A stretch of DNA of 64,000 nt from Leptodactylus fallax (GCA_947044405.1 CAMRHE010000011.1:6058501-6122500); one strand, 5' to 3'; shown: positions 35,580-48,012, counted from the stretch's first letter. The notes: generated from the sequence alone by a model not told the origin. Numbers and translations are program-made.

Positions 35580-36240
35580 GGGAAAGACATAACAATCATA
35601 TTCGCCATTTTGTTACCAGTATAAATTTGCAGGCAATATTTAAAAACAGTATTGTCAATAAAAATGCAATAATTCAATAATTCTTAGTGGTTATCACTTA
35701 TTTAAAGGTGTTTATTAATGTCAAAACACATAAAAAGGACCATATTCACCATTTTGTTACCAGTATAAAGTTGCAGGCCATTTTTCAATACAGTATTGTC
35801 AATATTAATTCAATAATTGAATAATTCTTAGTGGTTATCACTTATTTAAAGGTGTTTATTAGTGTCAAAACACACAAAAAAGGACCATATTCGCCATTTT
35901 GTTACCAGTATAAAGTTGCAGGCAAGATTTCAAAACAGTATTGTCAATAAAAATGCAATAATTCAATAATTCTTAACGGTTATCACTTATGTAAAGGTGT
36001 TTATTAGTGTCAAAACACACAAAAAAGGACCATATTCGCCATTTTGTTACCAGTATAAAGTTGCAGGCCATTTTTCAATACAGTATTGTCAATATTAATT
36101 CAATAATTCTTAGAGGTTATCACTTATTTAAAGGTGTTTACTAGTGTCAAAACACATAAAAAAGAGCATATTCACCATTTTGTTACCAATATAAAGTTGC
36201 TGGCCATTTAGAAATAGTATTGTCAATAATTAAATAATTC
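35580..36240. repeat. Tandem repeat of about 140 bp, four to five copies
   Basis: Each unit contains GCCATTTTGTTACCAGTATA, AGTTGCAGGC, CAGTATTGTCAATA, TAATTCTTAG and GTGTTTATTAGTGTCAAAAC. Copies start at about 35600, 35745, 35890, 36035 and 36170, with small length differences between them. Confidence 0.88.
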
Positions 36241-36389
36241 TGAGCTACAAATCTCTGCCTTTATCACACTTTTTTTTTATTGGTGTTCATTAGTGGTTGA
36301 AGAAATAAGGGGCATATTTGCCGTTCTCTTCAAAGTAGAAAGTAACAGGCCTTTTTGGCCTTTACAATTAAGTTTTTTCATCGAACAGT

Positions 36390-38949
36390 GTGTCAGACAG
36401 AGAAGCGAGAGGCCATGGACAGGGGAGGGCCGCAGGCCTAAATGTTTCTGGCACAGACACAGGTCGCAGCAGAGTAAGGGGGCATGGCAGCAGCCGTCAG
36501 TTACAGAGGCCTGAGCTCCCAGTGTCAAGTAGTGGTCGTGTCTTGACCAGCAACCCAACGGTTGTAGACTGGTTGACTCGGTCATCCAATTCATCCCAAG
36601 TCACATCAGACACCAAGAGTCGGTGGGTTCTTCAGACACAACCCTTAGTTGGCATGGCCTGGCAGCAGGCCCTGTGCCCTCACCTGTCCTCAACCTGCCT
36701 CTGTCCTTTTCTGTTCCCTCAGCTAGAGAACTACTCTATGCTGTGGGCTCAGATCCACTGTACAGTGAGGAGGAGGTACTAGAAGACAGTCAGCAGCTAC
36801 TGCTTGGCCAAGATGTGGAGGAGACAGCCGCTGCTTCCTGCGGTAGGCGGGAAAGTAGTGATGAGGAGAGTGGCATGGGAGCTGGTGTTAAGGAGGACAT
36901 CAGTGACCTGCAGACAGTAGTGGATGACGATGTAGCCGATCGTAAATGGGAGCCGGATGACGAAGGGGCCTCATCATCATCAGGAGAAGAGGGGTGTAGC
37001 TTGCGCATGAGGCAGCGGGGGAGTCAGTAGGGTGGCAGCAGTGTGAGGTCGGGAGCTTAAAATGCCCGGGGTAGACCACCCGCTTCGCAGCAGCCTACCT
37101 GCCCGGAAAGCAGTTGCGCAGGGGTTCATGGAGGCAGTGGCGGTAGCATTCAGTTATTGCAAAGTGTTGGGGGTAAAATCACCTACTCGGCGGTGTGGCA
37201 GTTTTTTGTAACCCACCGGGGGAGGTGAACATGGCCATATGTTCAATCTGTGGGCAGAAGGTGAAGCGTGGCCAGGGTGCCAATGTAGCAGCGTCACCAT
37301 AAAGTGGCTTGGGAGAGCCGTGGCTCCAATGAGGTGGTCCAGCCTGCAGCAGCAACCGCTTCAGCACCCAGTGGCACACACCCCATTTCAGGAAGTCAAG
37401 TCTCCACCACCTCAGCTGAAGGAAGTTGTGTGTCCTACCCATCATCTGCTGGTCATGATGCTCCTGCTCCTCCTCCTCCTAGTCAGTTATTGCGTCAGCA
37501 ATCGATCACAGAATCTATATCTAAGAGACAACAGTATGCGTGCAATCATCCAACAGTGCAGAAGCTGAACGTGCTCCTGTCCAAGTTGCTGGTGCTGCAG
37601 TCACTCCCTTTCCACTTGGTCAACTCTGCACCTTTCAGAGAACTGATGGCTTGTGCCGAGCCGAGGTGGAGAGTCCCAAGCCGTCATTTCTTTGCCAAGA
37701 AGGCAATATATGTCATTTACGGCACACTGGGTTAATGTAGTGCCTGCCCAGACACACCAGCAACTTGGAAAGGTGACGCAGCTTCTGCCTCCACGTTCTC
37801 ACGCCATTGGGCCTGCAACAATGTCCGCCTCATCCTCCATTGTCTACTCGGCCTCCACTGCAGGAACAATTCCCAGTGCTCCTCCAGCATACCACATGTG
37901 TAGGGCACAGCAGTGTCACGCTGTTCTACACCTCGTTTGCCTGGGCGAACGAAGTCACAAAGGGGAGGAACTGCTCCGTGTCCTCAATCAAGAAATCAAA
38001 CCCTGGCTTTCTCCAAGAGAACTTAAAATCGGAACAATGGTGACCAACAATGGGAAGAACATGGTGTTGGCCCTGCGTCAAGGAGGGCTGAGCCATGCGC
38101 CCTGTATGGCGCACGTGTTCAATCTGGTTGTCAAGTGTTTCCTTAAGTGCTACACCCATCTGCAAGACATCCTAATAATGTCAAGGAAACTTTGCATGCA
38201 CTCAGCCACTTGTACACCACCAAGCACACCCTCCTTGAGCTGCAGCGGCAGAATGGCCTCCCACAACATAGGCTGATATGTGATTTTCCACCTGTTGGAA
38301 TTCCACCCTCCATATGTTGGATCGACTATATGAACAGAGAAAAGCCATAAACGATTTCTTGATGATCCAAGTGGACAGAGGTACTCCCCTGTGTAACTTT
38401 AACGTTAGCCAGTGGCAGCTCATACATGACACCTGCCGTTTGTTAGTTCCCTTTGAGGAGGCCACTTTGTTAGCCAGTCGCCAGGACTACAGGATGAACA
38501 ACGTCATTCCACTGATTCACATCCTGGAAAAGATGCTTATCAATCTGGCTGGTCAATGGACTGGAGATGTGGCGTCTACATCTCAAGGCCACATGAGCCC
38601 TGTGGGGGCTGAACTGGAGGAGGATGAGGAGAACATTGGAGCACAAACAATGTGTAGTCAAATGGGTGGAGAGGAGGAGCAGGAGCAACCAGAACAGCCA
38701 GAGGGAGATGAGGAGGATGAGGCAGATGACCCAGACACACCGTGGCAGTATGCAGTGGAAATGGATGCAGGGAGTCCCTCGGAATCACTTGTGCAAATGG
38801 AACGATGCATGCTGACTTCCTTGCGCAGTGACAGCCGAATTGTCACCAATCGGCAGAGGGATGACTACTGGCTTTCCACCATGTTAGACCCTCACTACTG
38901 GGGAAAAATGGGGGCCTTTTTTACACCCTCTGAGAGGGAGGACGACTGA
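36390..38949 (+). pseudogene. hAT transposase pseudogene (BED-finger type)
   Basis: The reading frame changes at least four times. An acidic region (SSDEESGMG...) precedes a BED-type zinc-finger trace: AVWQFFVTH, then CSICGQKVKRGQGA, with the histidine half decayed. Next comes KLNVLLSKLLVLQSLPFHLV, then FRELMACAEPRW. The core keeps NGKNMVLALRQGGLSHAPCM and AHVFNLVVKCFLKCY, the C-x2-H region of hAT. The usual TDN catalytic Asp here reads TNN. Later come LLELQRQN, LPQHRLICD, then YEQRKAINDFLM, and YWLSTMLDPHYWGKMGAFF. I do not see a C-terminal hATC dimerisation region. The gene is plainly inactive. It lies upstream of the minisatellite of the same element. Confidence 0.85.
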
Positions 38950-39244
38950 ACTACTTTACAGACATGCAGCAAGTAGGCCGCTGCCTATCTGCGCCATCGT
39001 CCATCCTCTCGCATGTCCGGCCGGGGGGGTCCTGAGCGCTCAACTTGCACTGGCATGGCAGCTGTTGGAGGGGGTGGAGGTGACAGGAGCAGTATCGGCT
39101 CTTGAGCCTAGAGTCACTGATGAGCAGCTTTCTGCATCCACATAATGACGAAGCTGGTCATTAGCAGCTAAACACAGAGCAGAAGCTGAACTAGCAGGTG
39201 GTGGCATACTTATAATGCACCCTGCCACCCGTAATCAAAGATCC

Positions 39245-41085
39245 GCTGCCACTGAGTCACTGTATGCACTCCTCATGCCGCTGCCACCTGGTCACTGTAT
39301 GCCCTCCTCAAGCCATTTCCACTGGGTCACTGTATGGCCTCCTCATGCTGCCACTTAGTCACTGTATTGCCTCCTCATGCCGCTTCCACTGGGTCACTGT
39401 ATGCCCTCCTCATGTTGCTGCCACTGGGTCACTGTATGGCCTCCTCATGTTGCTGCCACTTGGTCACTGTATGCCCTCCTCATGCCGCTGCCACTGGGTC
39501 ACTGTATGCCCTCCTCATGTTGCTGCCACTGGGTCACTGTATGGCTTCCTCATACAGCTGCCACTGGGTCACTGTATGGCCTCCTCATGTTGCTGCCACT
39601 TGGTCACTGTATGGCCTCCTCATATTGCTGCCACTGGGTCACTGTATGCCCTTCAACTTGCTGCTACTGGGTCACTGTATGCCCTCCTCATGCTGCTGCC
39701 ACTGGATCACTGTATGCCCGCCTCATGCCGCTGCCACTGGGTCAATGTATGGCCTCCTCATGCCGCTGCCACTGGGTCACTGTACGGCCTCCTCATGTTG
39801 CTGCCACTTGGTAACTGTATGGCCTCCTCATGTTGCTGCCACTTGGTCACTGTATGGCCTCCTCATGTTGCTGTCACTTGGTCACTGTATGGCCTCCTCA
39901 TGTTGCTGTCACTTGGTCACTGTATGGCCACCTCATGCTACTGCCACTGGGTCACTGTATGGCCTCCTCATGTTGCTGCCACTTGGTCACTGTATGGCCT
40001 CCTCATGTTGCTGCCACTTGGTCACTGTATGCCCTCCTCATGTTGCTGCCACCGGGTCACTGCATGCCCTCCCCAAGCCATTTCCATTGGGTCTCTGTAT
40101 GCCCTCCTCATGCTGCTGCCACTGGGTCGCTGTATGCCATCCTCATGTTGCTGCCACTTAGTCACTGTATGGCCTCCTCATGCTGCTACCACTGGGTCAA
40201 TGCATGGCCTCCTCATGCTGTTTCCACTGGGTCACTCTGCGTCCTCCTCATGCTGCTGCCACTGGGTCACTGTATGCCCTCCTCATGCTGCTGCCACCTG
40301 ATCACTGCATGGCCTCCTCATGCCACAGCCACTGGGTCACTGTATGCTATCCTCATGCTCCTCCAGCATACCACATGTGCACGGCACAGCGGTGTGACAC
40401 TGTTCTACACCTCGTTTGTCTGGGCAAACAAAGTCACACAGGGGAGGAACTGGATCACTGTATGTCCTCCTCATGCCACTTCCACTGGGTCACTGTATGG
40501 CCTCCTCATGCTGCTGCCACTGGGTCACTGCATGGCCTCCTCATGCCGTTTCCACTGGGTCACTCTGTGTCCTCCTCATGCTGTTGCCACTGGGTCACTG
40601 TATGCCCTCCTCATGCCGCTGCCACCAGGTCACTGTATGGCCTCCTCATGCCACAGCCACTGGGTCACTGTATGCCCTCCTCATGCTACCGCCAACTTCA
40701 CATTGTTATCTTGTCACCAGCAACTTGGCCATGTGGGGCCGCTTCCACCTCCATGTTCTCACACCGTTGGTCCTGCAACAATGTCCACCTCATCCTCCAC
40801 TGTTTCCTCAGCCTCCACCGCAGGGACAATTCACAGTACTCCTCCAGCATACCACATGTGCAGGGCACAGCAATGTCACACTGTTTCGTTTGCCTGGGCG
40901 AGCAAAGTCACACAGGGGAGGAACTGGGTCATTGTATATTCTCCTCGTGCTGCAGCCACGGGATCACTGTATGGCCTCCTCATACCGCTGCCACCGGGCC
41001 ACTGTATGGCCTCCTCATGTTGCTGCCACTGGGTCACTGTATGGCTTCCTCATGCTGCTGCCACCTCCACATTGTCGCCTTGCCA
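39245..41085. repeat. 35-bp minisatellite inside the hAT element, about 45-50 copies
   Basis: The unit is CACTGGGTCACTGTATGG plus CCTCCTCATGTTGCTGC, with C/T and G/C variants. Because 35 is not a multiple of three and the unit has no plus-strand stop in any frame, all three frames stay open for hundreds of codons. The predicted proteins of 225-441 residues are artefacts. Two blocks (about 40345-40455 and 40690-40930) are not repeat units but copies of transposase-gene sequence. Confidence 0.95.
40690..40930 (+). repeat. Transposase-gene segment copied into the minisatellite
   Basis: The stretch resembles 37757-37975 of the same element: CCAGCAACTTGG, CGTTCTCACGCC-like sequence, CCTGCAACAATGTCC, then CTCCTCCAGCATACCACATG, then CACAGGGGAGGAACTG. 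A shorter copy starting at the CTCCAGCATACC phrase lies at about 40350-40450. In both cases minisatellite units resume right after GGAACTGG. Confidence 0.85.
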
Positions 41086-42009
41086 CTCTGTAGACATATA
41101 TGTGGAATCAACACACAACGGCGTAAAAGGAGTGTGCTCTTTCACTCTACAGTAGGATGTTGGGTCTCTGCACGGTTCTTTCTACCTGGCACTAACATGA
41201 ACCTGTAAGGTTGGGTTCTCACTTGAGTTAGATGGTCAGTTTTGCCCCCGTAACTGTCCAAATGAAGTGTGCATCGATTCTAAGAGCGACGCCTGTCACG
41301 CGTGTGTCATTTGGACTCACAGTATTGTTTGACTACCACAGTAGGCTCCCTATGCGGGTTACTGCAAGGCACAGTGTTCTACACCACTATACAGGCTCTC
41401 TGAAGCTAGGAAATAGGTGTTTTTAGCGATATTCGCCACAAAGTAATTCGGATTAAAGCTAAAATGTTTGGAACTTCAAATCGAACTGGCGAATCGAACT
41501 TTTGAGAAATTCACTCATCTCTAGTAGTAACCATCACTATCACAATGGGGGTTATGTACTCATATCCATCATACTTAATTGAGTATTTTTATGTTATTTC
41601 AGAGCATTTCAGTTGTTAAAAGGAGGATAGTATTTGTGAGATACATGAGGCGTAATATAGACAATTTAGCAAAAGAGCCCATTTTTCTCTGAATTTCTAC
41701 ATAAGTAAAATCTTATAAACATCTATATATATATAAAACTCAAAATCTTTAGTAGCCCGCTCTATACAAATCCACAGTTCTCGCCCGATTTGGGAGAAAT
41801 TTGGCACGCCCCCTCTCCACCCACAGGAGCAGAATACTGTGCACGTTACATCTCGCTAGTGTCCCCCCGTCATGAGATTGGGGCCCCCGAAGTTAGGCCC
41901 TATACATATAATGGGGAAATGTGAAGGTGAAAGTGACAGTGCTGAGGGGAAAACAACAGTTGTGACTGACAGGGACGTATTACAGCAACGGCGCCAAAGA
42001 GTCACTGCT

Positions 42010-42480
42010 AAAGGAGCTGCACCACCACACACAACACATAAACATTACACAGACACCATGCAAACATCACACAGACAGCACTCATGCAACAACCCACAAG
42101 CACAGCACACAAATGCCACAACATAACACACAAACACCAGACCACGCTAGACACACACAACACAAACACCAACCGACAAATACCACACCACTCCATAAAT
42201 ACCACATGCACACCACACACAAACACACACACACACACAAACGCAAGAACCAGACACGCAAGCAAACACACTGCGATGAATGCACCCTACGCACACGGAC
42301 GAACAGAGCACATGCGTACTCACACACACCTACCGCACGCATGGACACTTGCACTGCGCACGCACAAACACATGTATCACATGCGCACTCACGCATACAT
42401 ATACATGGACCACACATGTGCATGCACACACGCATACATACACATGGATCACACGCATGCACACACACACATACACGCAC
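42010..42480. repeat. CA-rich low-complexity block
   Basis: About 470 bp is dominated by CA, CACA and ACACAT, with irregular interruptions such as CATGCG and TACATA. It is not a clean microsatellite. The long open frames on both strands here reflect the composition. Confidence 0.9.
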
Positions 42481-42511
42481 GCACTGACAAAACACGTCTG
42501 GTATCCTTACT

Positions 42512-42684
42512 GGCTCCTTGCACACTACAGTATTTTTCACGGGCCTCTGGGCCATGGATTTGGCGGTTCCATAGACTTCTTTGTGCACAAAGCTGTGAAT
42601 TTTGCAGGTTCCATAGAATGTTTACGAAGCTGTAGAATCCACGGCCTGGAGACCCGTGAAAAATACTGTAGTGTGCAAGCAGCC
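42512..42684. mobile_element. Palindromic MITE inside the Helitron leader
   Basis: The left arm CTTGCACACTACAGTATTTT and the right arm (inverse) are identical over about 27 bp, continuing through TTCACGGG. Pairing continues with mismatches through GGGCC(T/C)GG toward the centre. No target duplication was fixed, because the identity extends to the edges. It contains no protein. Confidence 0.75.
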
Positions 42685-42990
42685 TTACTGAGCAGCAATA
42701 TTAGTCAGGTGAAAACTGCCTCATAGTAAGATTGTCATTATTGCTTACTATACAGGGAGCTTTCATCACTGAAGCTGCTGAGGTAAAGTGAAAGCTGAGC
42801 TCTGATTGGTTGCTGTGGGCAACTACACAAGTCTGCCTGTGAGGCGGTTTTCATTACTAAGATGTGAGCTCCTTCAGGTCATAGTAATACTGTGTGAGGG
42901 CTGCTCTGTATTTACTATTCATCCTATTACATCTCTTATCAGTGTCAGGTGAAGACTAAAGGGTCATAATACTAAGGACTGTTTTTTAAA

Positions 42991-45900
42991 ATGCCGCCCA
43001 AAAAAACGATCATCTATTGGGCAAGTTCATCCAAAAGCTAAATATGCAAAATTGTGTCAAAGAGTTGAGACAAGTGAACAATGTGACTCGCGGCTTGAAA
43101 AGAAACGGATGAGACAGGCTAAATGTAATGCAGCTGAGACATCAGAGCAACGGGAATGTCGTCTTCACAAGAATCGGATAAGGCAGGCTGAATATGGAAA
43201 CATCTGAACAAAAGGATGAACATTCTGAAAATGACCTCATACAACATATGCAATGTGTGCAAAGATGTAGGCATGCTGATGTGTGTTTGGAAGCATTTCA
43301 CTACAACCCAATTCAAGACTATAGGTCACATCAGAAAGTCATAATTGGCAAAATGGACATAATATGCAAACATTGTCAAGCAAAGAAGTTTAACTTCAAA
43401 TCACCTGGTATGTGCTGCTCAAAAGGCAAAGTCAGTTTGCCACCTTTAGATCTACCTCCTGAACCACTTCTTTCATACATGTCAGGAACAACTCCCAAGT
43501 CAAAGCATTTTCTGCAAAATATTAGGAGATACAATTCATCTTTCCAGATGACATCCTTTGGTACGACAGCTGGACTCCAGGAAGCAGGATTTATGCCAAC
43601 TTTTAAAGTCCAGGGCCAAATATATCACAAAATCGGTTCAATGCTTCCTGTAGCAAATGTAGATCCAAAGTTTTTACAAATCTAATTTTTGGGAGACGAA
43701 CAAATGCAAGCTGATAGACGTTGTGAAGCTATACTTGAGACAAAAAAAGAGATTGTGTTGAATTTGCAAATATTTTTCCATCAGCACAATCAGTTAGTAA
43801 ACCTTTTCAAAACAACCTTAGAAAGAATTCCACATGATGAATATCAAGTTGTAATAAGAGCAGACAAGACACCATTTGGTGAGCATGAAAGGCGATTTAA
43901 TTCTCCCACTGTTAACGAAGTAGCTATTGTACTGGTTGGACAGGACTTTCAAAGCCGAGATATAATTCAGCGATGAAGCGACAATCTTCAACATATTGCA
44001 GAAACACATAGATCATATGATGCTCTGCAATATCCGATAATATTTTGGAATGGCCAAGATGGCTATCACTTTAATCTAACACAGACTGATCCCAAGACTG
44101 CTAGGACAACCAATAAAAAAATATCAGCTGTGGACTTTTATGCCTACCAAATAATGATCAGACATGGGTCTTCTAACCACATTTTACAATGTAGGCAACT
44201 TTTTCATCAATTTATAGTTGATATGTATGCCAAGGTGGAAAGCGAGCGTCTTTTGTACATACGATTGAACCAACAAAAACTTAGAGTGGATGAATACATT
44301 CATTTAAGGGATGCTGTTGCTAATGATAGCAACGTGGCTGACATTGGGCGTATGTTTATTTTACTGGCTACATTTACTGGAAGTCCCAGACATATGCATG
44401 AGTATGCTTAGGACACCATGACATATGTTCGTATATATGGTCGTCCTGAATTCTTTATTACAGTTACATGTAATCCAACTTGGCCAGAGATAAAGGAAGA
44501 GCTTCTGAATGATCAGGGCCCCTCTGTTCAACATGATTTAATAGCAAGGGTTTTTAAACAAAAACTGATCAAGCTCATGGACGTAATTACAAAGTGTTAC
44601 ATTTTTGGTGAAAGTCAGTGTTGAATGTATTCAATTGAGTGGCAAAAAAGAGGTCTTCCACATGCTCATTTACTGATATGGCTAAAGGATAAGATACGCC
44701 CTGATCAAATTGACAGTGTTATTTCTGCTGAGCTTCCAAATCCAGAAGAGGATCCGGTACTTTTTGAAACTATTTCTAAAAATATGATCCATGGGCCATG
44801 TGGGCCACTTAACCCAAGATCGCCATGTTTGAAGGAAGGAAAATGTACTAAAAATTATCCTCACAACTTGATTGTAGAAACACAAACAGGAGATGATGGT
44901 TATCATCTTTACAGAAGACGGAAACCTGAACAGGGAGGATATACTGCAACAATCAGATTAAAATGGGTTAAACAAAACACAGATCTTGAAATAGATAATC
45001 GATGCGTTGTACCTTACTCTCCACTGTTTTCAAAAATGTTTGATGCGCACATTAACTTAGAATATTGTAAGTCTGTTAAGTCAATTAGATACATTTGCAA
45101 ATATGTTAACAAGGGCAGTGATATGGCAGAGAATCCAAAATGTACATCTGATGAGATTATGCTGTATCAGATGGGAAGGTATATAAGTAGTAATGAAGCC
45201 GTGTGGCGATTACTAAATTTTCCCATCCCTGAAAGACATCCGAATGTAGTTCATCTCAGTGTCCATCTTGAAAATGGACAACAAGTTTATTTTACTCCCA
45301 AGAATGCAGAGGAAAGAGCTGCTTGACCACCCAATAGAACATTGACAGCTTTCTTTCTCCTATGTCAAGCAGATCCATTTGCAAGGACTTTATTATATTC
45401 AGATGTTCCAAAATATTATACATGGAATAAATCGAGAAAAGTATTTTGCAAGAGGAAACAAGGTGCAAGGGTCCCAGGATGGGACAGACGTTCCAGTGAT
45501 GCTCTTGAACATGTGTATACAGTGCATACAAACAACGCAGAGTGTTACTACCTCCGATTACTGCTTCACACTGTCCGTGGGCCAACTTCTTTCACAGATT
45601 TGAAAATAGTTGGTGGAGAGCTGTGTCAAACTTACAGGGAAGCATGCCAAAAGCGTGGTCTGATCGAAGACGATCAACACTAGGACATGACATTGCAGGA
45701 AGCATCTGTCACTCGCTTTCCACCTCAACTAATAGACCTGTTTGCTATAATAATTACAACCTACGCACCTTCCAATCCCTGCGCGCTTTGTGATAAATAC
45801 AAAGAATATCTTAGTGACGATATTCTTAGAGTGCAAAGGAGAGTTAATCCAGACTTAGTTAACAAAGCCCTCTTGATGTTAGAAGAAAGGTGCATATCTA

Positions 45901-46310
45901 TCAATAGTAAAACTCTAATACAATTAGGTTTACCAGCACCAAATCGACCAGACTTTGATATTATGAACAGAGGTATTCTGCAAGAAAAAAGCTATGATTT
46001 GGAAAAATCTAAAGAATTTGTCATATTAAATAAGCTTCTTTTGGTTGATGACCAAAGATCAGCCTATTTGGCAATTATGGGTCAGATTTCCAGTGGAAAT
46101 GGAGGACTATTTTTCCTAGATGCACCAGGAGGTGCTGGTAAAACATTTTTAATTAATTTGCTGCTTGCAGAAATTTGCTCAAACAATGACATTGCCTTGG
46201 GTGTTGCATCATCTTGGATTGCGGACATTCTTTTACGGCTCATTCAGCACTAGGATTGCCCTTTAATATAGCGCCATCAGAAACTCCTGTCTGTAATATC
46301 ACTAATATGT
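42991..46310 (+). pseudogene. Helitron Rep/helicase pseudogene
   Basis: It begins MPPKK, then shifts by one base in an A7 run (43000-43006). An N-terminal part repeats ETSEQ...R...RQA three times. From 43194 to about 46220 one frame continues, with six in-frame stops (43683, 43974, 44409, 44622, 45324, 45681). Conserved parts appear in order: CKHCQAKKF and the CC-GKV-LP block; Rep motif FFITVTCNPTW (about 44454); HUH motif RGLPHAHLL (44649-44675); catalytic tyrosine block YICKYVNKG (about 45090-45116); helicase Walker A APGGAGKTF (about 46119-46145). After a frameshift at about 46220, TAHSALGLPFNIAP follows, then similarity ends. The Rep catalytic residues are intact; the helicase is cut short. 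Confidence 0.92.
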
Positions 46311-46536
46311 GCCATATAAGTAAGAGTTTACATTATAATTTCCATTTCTATTTGATTTATGCTGTTAGTTATAAAAAGAAGAAAAAAAATGTTTAAGTGA
46401 ATTTCTTAGCACAACCATCAGATTAAAAGCTTTTTTTTTGTTGTTTAATGAAAAAATACATGTCATTTATGCAAAAATAGACAACATTCCTGTCTTTTGG
46501 ATCAAGAACAATCTACTAGAAATAATTTTGTCAATA

Positions 46537-48012
46537 CAGCAGGTGAAATAAGTATTGAAAATGTCACCAATTTTCTAAGTAAATATATTTCTAAAGGTGC
46601 TATTGACATGACATTCTCACCAGATGTCGGAAACAACCCATCCAATCCTTACAGGCAAAGAAATCAAACCATAGATGTCCATAAATTAAGTTATGTATAA
46701 TAATAAAAAATAACACAGGGAAAAAATATTGAACAAGCTTACTGAAATGTATTTAATACCTCGTACAAAAGCCTTTGTTGGTGATGGCAGCTTCAAGACG
46801 CCTCTATAATGGAGAAACTAGCCACATGTATTGCTCGGGTGTGACTTTGGTCCATTCTTCCACACAAAAATTCTTCACATCCTGAAGGTTCCATGGGCAC
46901 CTTCTATGAACTCTGAGGTTTAGTTCCTACCATAGATTTTCTATTAGATTCAGGTCAGGTGATTGGCTGGGCCATTCTAGCAGCTTTATTTTCTTTCTCT
47001 GAAACCAATTGAGAGTTTCCTTGGTTGTGTTTTTGGGATTATTGTCTTGCTGAAATGTCCACCCTCTTTTCATTTTCATCATTCTGGCAGCTGGTAGCAG
47101 ATTTATATCAAGAATGTTTTAGTATGTTTGTCCATTCATCCTTCTTTAAATTATATGAAGTTTGCCAATTCAATTTTGGTCTCATCTGACCAGACTATAT
47201 TCTCCCAGTATTTCACAGGCTTGTCTAGATATTGTTGAGCAAACTTTAAACACGCTTTAACATGCTTTTTGTTCAGCAATGGAGTCTTGCGTGGTGAGCA
47301 TTCATACAGGACATGGAGGTTAAGTGCATTACTTATTGTTTTCTTTGAAACAATAGTATATGTTGATTCCAGGTCTTTCTGTAGCTCTCCACAGATGGTC
47401 CTTGGTTCTTGGACAACTCTTCTGTTAATTCTTTTCACTCCTCTGTCTGAAATTTTGCGGTGAACACCTGATCATAGCCATCTATGGTGAAATTATGTCC
47501 TTTCCACTTCTGGATTATGGCCCCAACAGTGCTCACTGTAACCTTCAGTAGTCTACAAATTCTTCTGTAACCAATGCCTTCAGTGTATTTTGCAACAATA
47601 AGGTTGTGATGGCCTTGAGACATCTCACTCGTTTTACCCATCATGAGATGTTTCTTGTGTGATACCTTAGTAATGAGACACCTTTTTATAGGCCATCAGG
47701 TGAACCCGCTGATATTATTTGTCACTAAGTGGCAGGATTGCTTTCTAATTACTGATAGATTTCAGATGGTGTGATGACTTTCCATGGCTTTTTGCACCCC
47801 TCTTTCTTCATGTGTTAAATACTTTTTCACTGTGTCAATTCTCATGATTACACATAACATAATTTATGGACATCTTTGGTTTGATTTCTTTGTCTTTGTG
47901 GATTGGATGGGCTGTTACATCTGGTGAGAATTTCATGTCAATAGCACTTTTAGAAATATATTTACTTAGAAAATTGGTGACATGTTCCATACTTATTTCA
48001 CTTATTTAACTG
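46537..48012 (-). mobile_element. Tc1-like element with about 200-bp inverted repeats (family F)
   Basis: The ends are CAGCAGGTGAAATAAGTATTG and the inverse at 48012, with TA on each side (46535-46536, 48013-48014). The inverted repeats run about 200 bp on each side, through CACCAATTTTCTAAGTAAAT and GATGTCCATAAATTA. The 67-codon plus-strand open frame at 46497-46700 lies mostly in the left inverted repeat and is not a gene. The element entered the Helitron. Confidence 0.92.
46750..47644 (-). pseudogene. Tc1 transposase pseudogene, family F
   Basis: The start lies at 47644 (MMGKTSEMSQGHHNLIVAKY...). The first helix-turn-helix follows (GIGYRRICRLLKVTVSTVGA). The stop after FQTEE (near 47437) is followed in another frame by RRVVQEPRTICGEL and, further on, IVWSDETKIEL with the first catalytic Asp. 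About 80 codons between the first and second Asp are missing at about 47150. [14 protein letters not shown] (second Asp) and [11 protein letters not shown] (Glu) are still present near 47055-46930. The C-terminal NKGFCTRY lies near 46760. The protein is broken by a frameshift and the internal deletion. Confidence 0.88.

Larger units (their letters stand above)
34779..41523 (+). mobile_element. Full-length 6.7-kb hAT transposon, degenerate
   Basis: The ends TAGAGATGAGCGAATCGA and (inverse of the right end) TAGAGATGAGTGAATTTC are inverted repeats. A perfect 8-bp duplication GTAGTAAC lies at 34771-34778 and 41524-41531. Subterminal stretches on both sides also contain short GAATCGA/TTCGATT-type repeats. 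In order the interior holds a TATA box, two sets of tandem repeats, the broken transposase gene and a 1.8-kb minisatellite. Solo ends of the same family occur at 59424. Both ends and the duplication are intact, so the boundaries are firm. Confidence 0.93.
41722..46536 (+). mobile_element. Helitron, 3'-truncated
   Basis: The 5' end TCTATATATATATAAAACTC follows an A. Helitrons insert between A and T and start with TC, and many vertebrate copies begin TCTATATATATAAAA. The interior holds a CA-rich block, a palindromic MITE, a CCAAT-rich leader (TGATTGGTTGC at about 42816) and the Rep/helicase gene. No CTRR hairpin end was found before a Tc1 element enters at 46537, and no helicase continuation was recognised after 48012. 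The 3' half of the helicase is therefore missing. Confidence 0.8.

Noticed and set aside
36790..37008. 72-codon Ser-rich minus-strand frame
   Set aside because: It is the antisense of the acidic region of the hAT transposase pseudogene.
39264..41208. Overlapping open frames of 345, 275, 441 and 342 codons on the plus strand
   Set aside because: They arise from a 35-bp tandem repeat lacking stops in every plus frame. The residues simply repeat every 35 and no domain is present.
42082..42726. Cys/Val-rich (minus) and His/Thr-rich (plus) open frames
   Set aside because: They are a composition effect of the CA-rich block. Both strands are open over the same stretch, with no domain.
46497..46700. 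67-codon plus-strand frame after the Helitron helicase
   Set aside because: Most of it is the left inverted repeat of a Tc1 element. The same sequence occurs inverted at 47860-48005.
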